A stretch of DNA of 64,000 nt from Phymorhynchus buccinoides (lineage: Eukaryota > Mollusca > Gastropoda > Neogastropoda > Raphitomidae), in the NCBI GenBank assembly GCA_017654935.2, contig CM065683.1, positions 6,649,301 to 6,713,300 on the forward strand, read 5' to 3'. A program made the position numbers and the translations under genes. Under the pieces are notes generated by a model. The model had not been told where the DNA came from. It searched no databases and saw nothing but the letters and a program-made list of their open reading frames with translations. Below are positions 62,201-64,000 of the stretch, one piece after another. The stretch's first letter is position 1. Each line of letters begins with the position of its first letter.

Positions 62201-63100
62201 ATGTCTGACTTTTGTTGGGACGCGATTCCGCAATGTCTGGTTCAAAATGTTTTTGGAAAAAAAAGTACAGACAAACCCCTATTTTACGACCCTCTGTTAA
62301 GCGACCACCTCTCATTTGAGACCGGATTTTTTGGCACAGATGCATTTTACTATGTAAACGACCTCTCTTAAATGACTTCCTCTAAAACGCGACTTACGAC
62401 CGCCATTTTGTGGTTTTTACGACCGTTGCTGTCGTCTGCATAGACTTCGAGCAAAGGGAAACAACCACGGTCAAGGGCCTGAAAGCGGAGTCGCTTCCCT
62501 TGTTGTAGAAAAGATGGCGGAGAGCGTAGGAAAAGCACGAAAACCACTGACTTTGAAAAAGAAAACCACTGACTTTGGACGAGAGTGGAGGTGATTAAAA
62601 GAAGTCGGCAAAGTGAAACTGTAATATCGATTGCACAATCCTATGGAGTTGGAAAGACCCAAATCCAGTTTTAATATGTCATTGTATGTGTGCATGAAGA
62701 AGAGAGTATGAACTGTGCTGAACTTTTTCTTTCTACAGCTGCCATTGAAAACCTCCGTCATACGACCCCTCCAATTTACGACCGATTTTTCCGGACATTT
62801 TGGAAGTCTTAAAATAGAGGTTTGTCTGTATTATAGAATAAACAACAACAAACAAAACAGAAAAAGAGTACCGGTACATACTTCTTTGTTCCAACGCTTT
62901 TGAAGCTTGGAAAAAAAAACCCAACACCATTTGAGGTAACGGCGAAGCAATAGTACGAGACTGAAGAGTGGTACCGACCTTTCTGCCTGAAGCGTGTGGC
63001 CAAAGGGAGGAAGTAGCCGGCAAAGAAGGACAACTCCGTGTCCGACACATTGTCGCGCACCACAGGCAGCAGCCAGCTTCGGGACAGGTCGGGGTTGTCT
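33510..63100 (-). CDS. RRP12: RRP12, ribosomal RNA processing 12 homologue (3' part, 20 exons)
   Basis: RRP12 is a nucleolar HEAT-repeat protein needed for maturation and export of pre-40S and pre-60S particles. Exons on the minus strand: 63100-62979, 62094-61979, 61539-61428, 59265-59114, 56001-55934, 55300-55207, 52504-52346, 51426-51346, 50654-50543, 49411-49304, 47739-47582, 46041-45950, 45136-44960, 44211-44053, 40551-40429, 39423-39356, 38590-38524, 35353-35286, 34610-34528, 33639-33510. All junction phases agree except inside 44211-44053. About 750 codons are present; human RRP12 has 1,297, so roughly the first 40 percent lies beyond the window. The first exons belong to the NUC173/HEAT region. 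The last eight are the charged, low-complexity C-terminus with the conserved [21 protein letters not shown] and [15 protein letters not shown] motifs. Confidence 0.94.
33640..34527 (-). other. RRP12 intron, nothing recognised
   Basis: AT-rich intron without recognised repeat families. Confidence 0.5.
34528..34610 (-). CDS. RRP12: RRP12 exon, [12 protein letters not shown] motif
   Basis: The acceptor CCTCATCAG enters in phase 0 and the donor is AAAAG/GTAAAC in phase 2. It encodes [27 protein letters not shown], matching human KGDVKKKGRPDPYAYIPL. Confidence 0.94.
34611..35285 (-). other. RRP12 intron with a 50-bp direct duplication
   Basis: AT-rich. At 35,046-35,148 a segment with CAGCCTAAACACTTCCACTT and GCTCAAAATTCACA is present twice in tandem. 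Nothing else was recognised. Confidence 0.55.
35286..35353 (-). CDS. RRP12: RRP12 exon, GGTGIHRPL motif
   Basis: The acceptor TTTGCAG enters in phase 1 and the donor is TCCAAG/GTAACT in phase 0. It encodes [22 protein letters not shown], matching human [20 protein letters not shown]. Confidence 0.93.
35408..36002. mobile_element. MITE-J, longer copy with coding trace
   Basis: CATAGGTGTGAAT to TTGACACCTATG. It contains an ATG at 35,720 followed by [20 protein letters not shown] and [18 protein letters not shown]. This looks like the N-terminal start of a transposon-encoded protein. The 31,251 copy lacks part of it. Confidence 0.7.
36310..36420. mobile_element. Short LINE/SINE 3'-end-like fragment
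   Basis: AATAATGCTTATATAGCGCA to GTACAAACATTTCTAACAGA, the reverse of part of 56,520-56,610. It probably derives from the same retroposon family. Confidence 0.45.
36905..37320. mobile_element. MITE-K, foldback element with inverted telomere-type repeats
   Basis: Two arms of about 170-190 bp are inverted copies: GTAAAGGTAAAGATGTGCCA at left, TGGCACATCTTGACCTTTAC at right. At their inner ends sit (CCCTAA)n (37,051-37,090) and (TTAGGG)n (37,160-37,193), around a 60-bp loop. CATTCCTGG flanks both sides (36,896-36,904 and 37,321-37,329), a 9-bp duplication as made by Mutator-like elements. A half copy without the telomeric motif lies at 49,957-50,100. Confidence 0.78.
37625..37770. repeat. Short tandem repeat (GACGAAATTGCATG units)
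   Basis: About six or seven copies of GACGAAATTGCATG alternating with GGGTATG and TTATACATG spacers, making a roughly 40-bp higher-order unit. It lies in an RRP12 intron. Confidence 0.85.
38088..38445 (+). mobile_element. SINE-2, tRNA-derived
   Basis: Head GTGTAGAGTGGCACAGAGGT, B-box-like GAGTTCGAACCTGGGTACAG, body GATGAGACGATAAACCGAGG, tail TGTGACTATAAATTACCTAA. Same family as 44,345, 46,655 and 48,374. Confidence 0.82.
38524..38590 (-). CDS. RRP12: RRP12 exon, basic/acidic segment
   Basis: The acceptor CTGTGTGCAG enters in phase 0 and the donor is ACAAAC/GTAAGT in phase 1. It encodes [22 protein letters not shown], comparable to the human KLKHQKEAEEEELEIP region before GIHRP. It is a likely nuclear localisation segment. 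Confidence 0.85.
39115..39215 (-). mobile_element. SINE-1 3' fragment, inverted
   Basis: CTCAAGCAGTTTCCTGTCAT, then TTAGGTCCAGCATGTCTGTC and TTCGGCTGG, the inverted 3' half of the 7,040-type SINE-1. Confidence 0.5.
39356..39423 (-). CDS. RRP12: RRP12 exon, acidic segment
   Basis: The acceptor TTGTGTGCAG enters in phase 1 and the donor is TCAGAG/GTGAGT in phase 0. It encodes [22 protein letters not shown]. Phase-consistent and in the expected position. Acidic patches here are common but poorly conserved. Confidence 0.85.
39531..39600 (+). mobile_element. SINE-2 head fragment
   Basis: GTGTAGAGTGGCACAGTGGT, then AACGCGTTCGCC and GTAAACCCGAGTTTGAACCT, the tRNA-like part only. Confidence 0.6.
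39743..40373. mobile_element. MITE-B interrupted by MITE-A
   Basis: GGGTGCAACTACACAAAATG at left and GGTTGCACCC at right. The element at 39,993-40,353 sits inside. The other two MITE-B copies show the uninterrupted site CCTTGTACACCAGG. Confidence 0.8.
39993..40353. mobile_element. MITE-A, full-length, nested, TA target
   Basis: TIRs CTGTGGAACCTCCCTTAAAA and TTATAAGGGAGGTTACACTG, flanked by TA on both sides. The empty site in MITE-B copies has one TA, so the TA was duplicated, as with mariner/pogo-type elements. Partial copies lie at 2,613, 13,360 and 27,319. Confidence 0.82.
40429..40551 (-). CDS. RRP12: RRP12 exon, DGRLIITDK motif
   Basis: The acceptor CGTCCACAG enters in phase 1 and the donor is GCAGG/GTGAGT in phase 1. 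It encodes [20 protein letters not shown] and [20 protein letters not shown], matching human FKVSADGRLIIREE. Confidence 0.94.
40765..41692. mobile_element. TTAA-flanked piggyBac-like remnant (930 bp)
   Basis: TTAACTCTCTTGTGCGGTGA at left and GGCACAAGAGGGTTAA at right, TIRs CTCTTGTGC. Short coding traces start ATGGATGACGA twice (41,044 and 41,249) with an acidic DDSDEN run, like the acidic N-terminus of piggyBac-type transposases. It lies inside a 60-bp tandem repeat at the motif TTAAGTACAAG. Confidence 0.65.
41693..41890. repeat. 60-bp tandem repeat (TACAAGATTGCCAACAAAT)
   Basis: About three units with GATTGCCAACAAATGACTTT and GAGATTGAGGGTAGTAAACA; one more unit lies left of the TTAA element at 40,685-40,764. 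The two sides were contiguous before the element inserted. Confidence 0.75.
41934..42005 (-). pseudogene. tRNA-like sequence
   Basis: On the minus strand GCCTCGATAGCTCATTGCGT starts a tRNA-like fold. It has a D stem GCTC/GAGC and a T arm CCGGG-TTCGATT-CTCGG, and ends AAAGGCAC. Only four base pairs of the acceptor stem (GCCT/AGGC) form cleanly, and the anticodon stem is poor. It is probably a tRNA pseudogene or the head of an unrecognised SINE. Confidence 0.5.
42725..42971. mobile_element. TTAA-flanked MITE-D
   Basis: TTAACCCTTTCACCGCCAAC to TGGCGGTGAAAGAGTTTAA. Its right TTAA is also the left TTAA of the next element. Confidence 0.8.
42968..43512. mobile_element. TTAA-flanked MITE-E copy
   Basis: TTAACCCAATGACGCCCAAC to CTAGAGAGGGCTAA. 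It closely matches 11,880-12,418. Confidence 0.8.
43513..44052 (-). other. RRP12 intron with CA patches
   Basis: AT-rich, with (CA)n patches near 43,780-43,800 and 43,965-44,045 beside the exon donor. No element was recognised. Confidence 0.5.
44053..44211 (-). CDS. RRP12: RRP12 exon with an internal frame break
   Basis: The acceptor TGTTTTCAG enters in phase 2 and reads [18 protein letters not shown]. The donor ATCATGG/GTCAG leaves in phase 1, after [27 protein letters not shown] in a different frame. Both ends match the family (human SIEEILADSEDEED, LKEGGGDEPLNFLD). The exon is 159 bases, but the flanking phases need 3n+2. An indel in the G-rich GAG/GGG tract around 44,110-44,180 is the likely cause: either a sequence error or a real lesion. 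Confidence 0.85.
44345..44700 (+). mobile_element. SINE-2, tRNA-derived
   Basis: GCGTAGAATGGCACAGTGGT, GAGTTCGAACCTGGGTACAG, GATGAGACGATAAACCGAGG, a C-run, GGCGCGCCTCTGGCTGCGAC, and a tail CTATAAAGTACCTAATACCT. Confidence 0.85.
44960..45136 (-). CDS. RRP12: RRP12 exon, charged coiled segment
   Basis: The acceptor TGTGTGTCAG enters in phase 2 and the donor is CTGAGAC/GTACGT in phase 2. It encodes [20 protein letters not shown] and [20 protein letters not shown], then an acidic run. It aligns with the region after the human RKFG motif. Confidence 0.92.
45251..45648. mobile_element. MITE-L copy
   Basis: GTACCGTCAAATGCGGACTA to CGTCTTATAGTCCAGTTTTT. It holds several GCGGCTTAT motifs. Confidence 0.6.
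45950..46041 (-). CDS. RRP12: RRP12 exon, [14 protein letters not shown] motif
   Basis: The acceptor GTGGTGACAG enters in phase 0 and the donor is GTTTGG/GTAAGA in phase 2. It encodes [20 protein letters not shown] and [11 protein letters not shown], matching human RRHFRMKLRNLFTKFIRKFG. Confidence 0.93.
46345..46490 (+). mobile_element. SINE-3-like copy
   Basis: GAAGTCGGAGTATGGCTGCC to GTTAAGCTGGGGAACAAAAA followed by CAACAAC. Confidence 0.5.
46655..47035 (-). mobile_element. SINE-2, tRNA-derived, minus strand
   Basis: In minus orientation: GTGTAGAGTGGCACAGTGGT, GAGTTCGAACCTGGGTACAG, CGATAAACCGAGGTCCCGTG, then GAGCAACCCGAATTTCACAG and ACCTAATACCTAATACCTAA. Confidence 0.85.
47036..47581 (-). 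other. RRP12 intron, nothing recognised
   Basis: Unassigned intron with a G-rich patch near 47,350. No element ends were seen. Confidence 0.45.
47582..47739 (-). CDS. RRP12: RRP12 exon, HEAT repeat
   Basis: The acceptor GTGTTCCAG enters in phase 1 and the donor is GAGATG/GTAAGC in phase 0. It encodes [20 protein letters not shown] and [20 protein letters not shown], matching human [20 protein letters not shown]. Confidence 0.94.
47905..48045. repeat. Dispersed short repeat
   Basis: TTGGACTGCTGGTCTCGGAT to CCCAGAAGATGGGACAGC, also at 15,607-15,708. Family unknown; possibly a SINE fragment. Confidence 0.5.
48374..48716 (-). mobile_element. SINE-2, tRNA-derived, minus strand
   Basis: The same tRNA-like head as 46,655-47,035 at its right end, a long G-run at 48,517-48,538, and the tail GTGACTATAAAGTACCTAAT at its left end. 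Confidence 0.82.
48717..49303 (-). other. RRP12 intron, nothing recognised
   Basis: GT-rich patch at 48,727-48,775 and a CA patch at 49,242-49,262, otherwise unassigned AT-rich DNA. Confidence 0.45.
49304..49411 (-). CDS. RRP12: RRP12 exon, HEAT repeat
   Basis: The acceptor CTGTTGCAG enters in phase 1 and the donor is TACAGAG/GTCAGT in phase 1. It encodes [20 protein letters not shown] and [14 protein letters not shown], matching human VTMVSCSILALTHLLFEFK. Confidence 0.93.
49539..49862 (+). mobile_element. SINE-1 copy with short flanking repeat
   Basis: CCCCTGTGGGGATACCGGGG, TTCTGGAAGTTCTGTGCTTG, CAGCCGAAGTCGGACTTGCT, GACAGGAAACTGTCTGAGCG and (GAA)n. TAATAGAG is found on both flanks (49,531 region and 49,865 region), a probable target-site duplication. 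Confidence 0.7.
49957..50100. mobile_element. MITE-K half copy
   Basis: GTAAAGGTAAAGATGTGCCA to ATTATCTTTTTGGAATACTA followed by a C-run. It corresponds to one arm of 36,905-37,320 but lacks the telomeric motif. Confidence 0.65.
50217..50472 (+). mobile_element. SINE-2, 5'-truncated
   Basis: It starts in the body at TTCAGATGAGACGATAAACC and ends CTGTGACTATAAAATACTTA. The tRNA-like head is missing. Confidence 0.75.
50543..50654 (-). CDS. RRP12: RRP12 exon, HEAT repeat
   Basis: The acceptor TGCTTGCCAG enters in phase 0 and the donor is GAACAAG/GTGAAA in phase 1. It encodes [20 protein letters not shown] and [17 protein letters not shown], matching human VILCTKEVSVGARKNAFALL. Confidence 0.93.
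51059..51278. mobile_element. MITE-I short non-coding copy
   Basis: CAGACCTGTTTACCCCATAC to GAGTAGAGTAAACAGGCCTG, with AGTAGT-rich inside. It has the same TIR as 32,879-33,306 but no coding piece. A partial copy starts at 52,518. Confidence 0.65.
51346..51426 (-). CDS. RRP12: RRP12 exon, HEAT repeat
   Basis: The acceptor CGTTGTTTCAG enters in phase 0 and the donor is CCAGAG/GTGAGG in phase 0. It encodes [27 protein letters not shown], matching human PRLKCLLHIVRKL..ALIPE. Confidence 0.92.
51530..52312. repeat. CA-rich minisatellite with GAGGCAAYGAC units
   Basis: About 30 units of (CA)4-12 GAGGCAACGACA or GAGGCAATGACA. The very long Cys/Val and His/Thr ORFs across it are repeat artefacts. 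It lies between two RRP12 exons. Confidence 0.95.
52346..52504 (-). CDS. RRP12: RRP12 exon, HEAT repeat ([11 protein letters not shown])
   Basis: The acceptor GCATTTTCAG enters in phase 0 and the donor is AAGAGT/GTGAGT in phase 0. It encodes [20 protein letters not shown] and [20 protein letters not shown], matching human VQKKAYRVLEEVCASPQ. Confidence 0.95.
52518..52604. mobile_element. MITE-I partial copy
   Basis: CAGACCTGTTTACCCCCTAT to AAATAAGTAGTCCTCTC, the left part only, cut by the next TTAA element. Confidence 0.55.
52605..52747. mobile_element. MITE-D partial copy
   Basis: TTAACCCTTTCATCGCCACT to GACAGGCCCTGTTTGATGCA, interrupted by MITE-C at 52,748; the right end is not found. Confidence 0.65.
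52748..52966. mobile_element. MITE-C copy
   Basis: TCAGGGCTCCCATTCG to CCCTGGGAGCCCTG, inserted in a MITE-D copy. Confidence 0.72.
53131..54062. mobile_element. MITE-D copies split by MITE-E
   Basis: The left piece, CCCTTTCACCGCCAGCCATT to ACCATTAAACTTAA, is continued at 53,723 by TTAACTGGGTAGAGAAAA. MITE-E (53,181-53,726) sits between, with TTAA on both sides. A second decayed MITE-D follows and ends GGCGGTGAAAGGGTTAA at 54,047-54,062, where the 44-bp array starts. Confidence 0.7.
53181..53726. mobile_element. TTAA-flanked MITE-E, inverted copy nested in MITE-D
   Basis: TTAACCCTCTGAGATCCCCA at left, AGAGTCATTGGGTTAA at right. Full-length relative to 11,880 and 42,968 and in the opposite orientation. 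Confidence 0.8.
54015..55170. repeat. 44-bp minisatellite derived from a MITE-D end (about 26 copies)
   Basis: The unit AAATCATTGTGGTGCAAAAC TGCGACATTGGCGGTGAAAG GGTT is the terminal 44 bp of MITE-D repeated head to tail. Variants include GCATAAATGCGACATT and GGCAGTG. It ends about 35 bp from the donor of exon 55,300-55,207. Confidence 0.95.
55207..55300 (-). CDS. RRP12: RRP12 exon, HEAT repeat
   Basis: The acceptor TGTTGTGCAG enters in phase 2 and the donor is ATCAAG/GTGAGA in phase 0. It encodes [31 protein letters not shown], matching human LSVLDLVVALAPCADEAAISKL. Confidence 0.93.
55301..55933 (-). other. RRP12 intron with CA patches and short repeats
   Basis: (CA)n at 55,317-55,378, then three loose repeats of about 100 bp with TACATGAAGAAAAACAT and TTCATTGTCTTC (55,385-55,645). 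Otherwise unassigned. Confidence 0.55.
55934..56001 (-). CDS. RRP12: RRP12 exon, short HEAT segment
   Basis: The acceptor TTTGTTTCAG enters in phase 0 and the donor is CAGAAA/GTAGGT in phase 2. It encodes [22 protein letters not shown], matching human LVNSFLEKASEKVLDPASSD. Confidence 0.9.
56085..56437 (+). mobile_element. LINE 3' end with microsatellite
   Basis: The plus strand encodes [29 protein letters not shown], a LINE C-terminal motif. Then come a (GT)n run at 56,228-56,290 and a tail GGGCGCTCTATAAATGTTAA with (ATT)n. Confidence 0.6.
56438..56640. mobile_element. Short retroposon fragment
   Basis: CATATAGCGCTAAAATCCAT to ATTATGCGCTATATAAGCAT with ATT-rich ends; part of it recurs inverted at 36,310-36,420. 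Confidence 0.45.
56860..58095. repeat. 104-119-bp minisatellite with variable GAA core (12 copies)
   Basis: Each unit has TAAGTTGGACGTTATATGCC, GACCCCTGTCCAGTGTAAGG, (GAA)n of variable length, then GACAATTGAGAGCACACGCC and GCCTGCCTTTGTAGTGTGAT. Unit length changes with the GAA count and GTAGAA variants. The minus-strand ORFs are repeat artefacts. Confidence 0.95.
58186..58812 (+). mobile_element. LINE 3' end, decayed
   Basis: TTTCGCTTAGAGTACAAACT and GGCAGTCCTTACATTCCGCC are homologous to 3,880-3,930. The end GGCGCTATATAAATAATAAT has an (AAT)n tail. The interior, 58,520-58,690, holds another inserted fragment. Confidence 0.6.
59114..59265 (-). CDS. RRP12: RRP12 exon ([15 protein letters not shown])
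   Basis: The acceptor TGTGTTCAG enters in phase 1 and the donor is TCCAAG/GTAAAA in phase 0. It encodes [20 protein letters not shown] and [19 protein letters not shown], matching human RFAKNFLPILFNLYGQ and AVLETIRTYLTITDTQ. Confidence 0.96.
59289..59764 (-). mobile_element. MITE-I with BED-finger/hAT-like coding start, second copy
   Basis: TIRs CAGACCTATTTACC and GGGTAAACAGGTCTG. On the minus strand, ATG near 59,593 opens [20 protein letters not shown], then [28 protein letters not shown]. This is homologous to the segment in 32,879-33,306 but less complete. Confidence 0.65.
59801..60061. mobile_element. MITE-B, uninterrupted copy
   Basis: GGGTGCAACTACACAAAATG to AAAAGTTGCACCC. It contains CCTTGTACACCAGG, the empty site for MITE-A. 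Confidence 0.8.
60066..60190 (+). mobile_element. SINE-1 fragment
   Basis: AATAGTTCCCCCACCTTCTG to CCACTTGTCTTTCTGCCTTC, the central part only. Confidence 0.55.
60446..61297. mobile_element. TA-flanked TIR element MITE-M (850 bp)
   Basis: CAGTGGTACCCCTCTAATAA at left and TTATTAGAGGGGTACCCCTG at right, flanked by TA: nearly perfect 24-bp TIRs. GTCTTATTAGAGG is also present internally. No transposase frame is left. The TA target points to the mariner/pogo superfamily. Confidence 0.8.
61428..61539 (-). CDS. RRP12: RRP12 exon ([12 protein letters not shown])
   Basis: The acceptor TGCTGGACAG enters in phase 0 and the donor is GAAAGG/GTCAGT in phase 1. It encodes [33 protein letters not shown], matching human SFKGLARTLGMAISERPDLR. 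Confidence 0.96.
61805..61868 (-). mobile_element. SINE-2 3' fragment
   Basis: TTCTAGTCACAGAGACTTAT and CTCTGTGAAATTCGGGCTGC, the tail region of SINE-2. Confidence 0.5.
61979..62094 (-). CDS. RRP12: RRP12 exon ([10 protein letters not shown])
   Basis: The acceptor GCGCTGACAG enters in phase 1 and the donor is GCCAAG/GTACTG in phase 0. It encodes [20 protein letters not shown] and [17 protein letters not shown], matching human [16 protein letters not shown]. Confidence 0.96.
62266..62830 (+). mobile_element. Pogo/Tigger-like DNA transposon remnant
   Basis: TIRs CAGACAAACCCCTATTTTA and TAAAATAGAGGTTTGTCTG are flanked by TA. Inside, ATG at 62,513 opens [17 protein letters not shown]. After a frame change come [19 protein letters not shown] and YGVGKTQIQ, the first helix-turn-helix of CENP-B/pogo-type transposases. 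The catalytic DDE part is deleted. Confidence 0.75.
62979..63100 (-). CDS. RRP12: RRP12 exon, first in window ([10 protein letters not shown])
   Basis: The acceptor ATGTTTTCAG enters in phase 2 and the donor is CAGAAAG/GTCGGT in phase 1. It encodes [20 protein letters not shown] and [19 protein letters not shown], matching human [26 protein letters not shown] in the NUC173 region. Earlier exons lie beyond 64,000. Confidence 0.95.
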
Positions 63101-63477
63101 CTGAAAACATTCCACCAACCGACGCGCACAACGTTAGCAACATTTTACAGAAACGGGTGTGATTGACAAAAGGGTAAACTAGTGGCAATTAATATTTCAA
63201 GATATACGTAAAAAAACAACAACACCATCATCAGCATGTGACCAGTCACCCAGAGAAAGTCCTCCAAACGTTTTCACAACCAAAGACACCCAATGATTCC
63301 ACTAACGGTGCAAGTAATTTCATTTTGGAGGTGGAAACTAAATTTTAATGTCCCACGGAAATAATATGCATTTAAAAAACAAAACTAAAAAACTTAGAAC
63401 ATTTTCAGGTTGTAAATCGTAGTCTTTCATTTTACGAGCATTTCTGCTTTAGTCAAATTATCATAGCATAGTAAACT
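63101..63477 (-). other. RRP12 intron, nothing recognised
   Basis: AT-rich intron with no recognised exon or repeat end. Confidence 0.5.
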
Positions 63478-64000
63478 ACCGTATTTTTCAGATCATTAGG
63501 CGCTGCTGTGAATAGGGCAATTTTCAAGAAAAAAAATGAAAAAATTAAAATTAAAGGCGCCCTCGTTTATAAGGTGATACACACCTCACAAAAGAAAGTC
63601 GAAGTTTGAAGCCCGTACACTTCCTGTAAATGCTTATCGACCGCCATTACTGCTGTCATAAACGAGAGTTGGCTCCCTTCTCAAATAATCGAACTTCCGT
63701 TTTTGCGACTTCCTGTTGTTGTGTTTGGACTTTTCTTCGTGAAAACTGGTAGAATTATGGCATTTTAAGCTCTACAACGATGCTTTTTACATCCAATGAA
63801 GGGTTATGGCATCTGTTGGACGGTATCTCGGATGATAATAGGGATTTTGAAGCATTTTAACGTGAGTATTCGTCGTATCGGCGACTCGTTACCACTTTCG
63901 ATGTTGTGACTCACAGTAGACTGTACTGAGCATGGCAATCGTTGCCTCTCTTCTCACGATTTTGTTCACTAATAGGGCGCCCTCGTTTATTAGGCGCATA
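63478..64000. mobile_element. TIR element running off the window end
   Basis: It starts TACCGTATTTTTCAGATCAT with TAGGCGCTGC. Near the window end GGCGCCCTCGTTTATTAGGC appears, a variant of the internal GGCGCCCTCGTTTATAAGG at 63,556. The right TIR would lie past 64,000. Related in style to 5,287 and 15,311. Confidence 0.45.

Overview
This is a window of eukaryotic nuclear DNA from an invertebrate animal. Its signs are short exons with GT/AG splice sites, long AT-rich introns, many short transposons, tRNA-derived SINEs, LINE and Penelope-like remnants, and micro- and minisatellites. The gene content and repeat style suggest a lophotrochozoan, most likely a marine mollusc such as a gastropod. 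That identification is an inference and the species cannot be read from the window. There is no bacterial operon, phage or CRISPR content.

Three host genes can be reconstructed exon by exon with consistent splice phases. (1) MIC60/mitofilin (vertebrate IMMT), minus strand, about 25,629 down to 7,758, 13 exons, 732 codons: the inner-membrane core subunit of the MICOS complex. (2) MRPL35 (mitochondrial ribosomal protein bL35m), plus strand, 25,918 to 30,341, 3 exons, 196 residues. It sits head-to-head with MIC60, with about 290 bp between start codons. The same divergent pair is adjacent in the human genome, as I recall. (3) The 3' portion of RRP12, a HEAT-repeat ribosome-biogenesis protein, minus strand, 63,100 down to 33,510, 20 exons. 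Its 5' exons lie beyond position 64,000. MRPL35 and RRP12 are convergent.

Layout: 1-2,740 holds a Penelope-like GIY-YIG remnant and a broken LINE reverse transcriptase. 2,741-7,750 is repeat-rich intergenic DNA. 7,758-25,629 is MIC60. 25,630-25,917 is the shared promoter region. 25,918-30,941 is MRPL35. 30,942-33,509 is intergenic. 33,510-64,000 is RRP12. Introns hold many TIR-bearing miniature elements: several TTAA-flanked (piggyBac-like) families, TA-flanked (mariner/pogo-like) families and foldback elements. They also hold at least two SINE families and large minisatellites.

The most unusual structure is in MIC60. Four of its exons have the 3' splice-site region, in three cases with the first part of the exon, tandemly duplicated upstream: 80-bp x about 14, 99-bp x about 9, 57-bp x 7, and one single duplication. 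The 57-bp array stays open in the exon's reading frame, so use of an upstream acceptor would add 19-residue repeats to the protein. Other notable items are a frame break inside one RRP12 exon, a foldback element with inverted telomere-type repeats in its arms, and two TIR elements that each carry the start of a BED-finger/hAT-like coding sequence.
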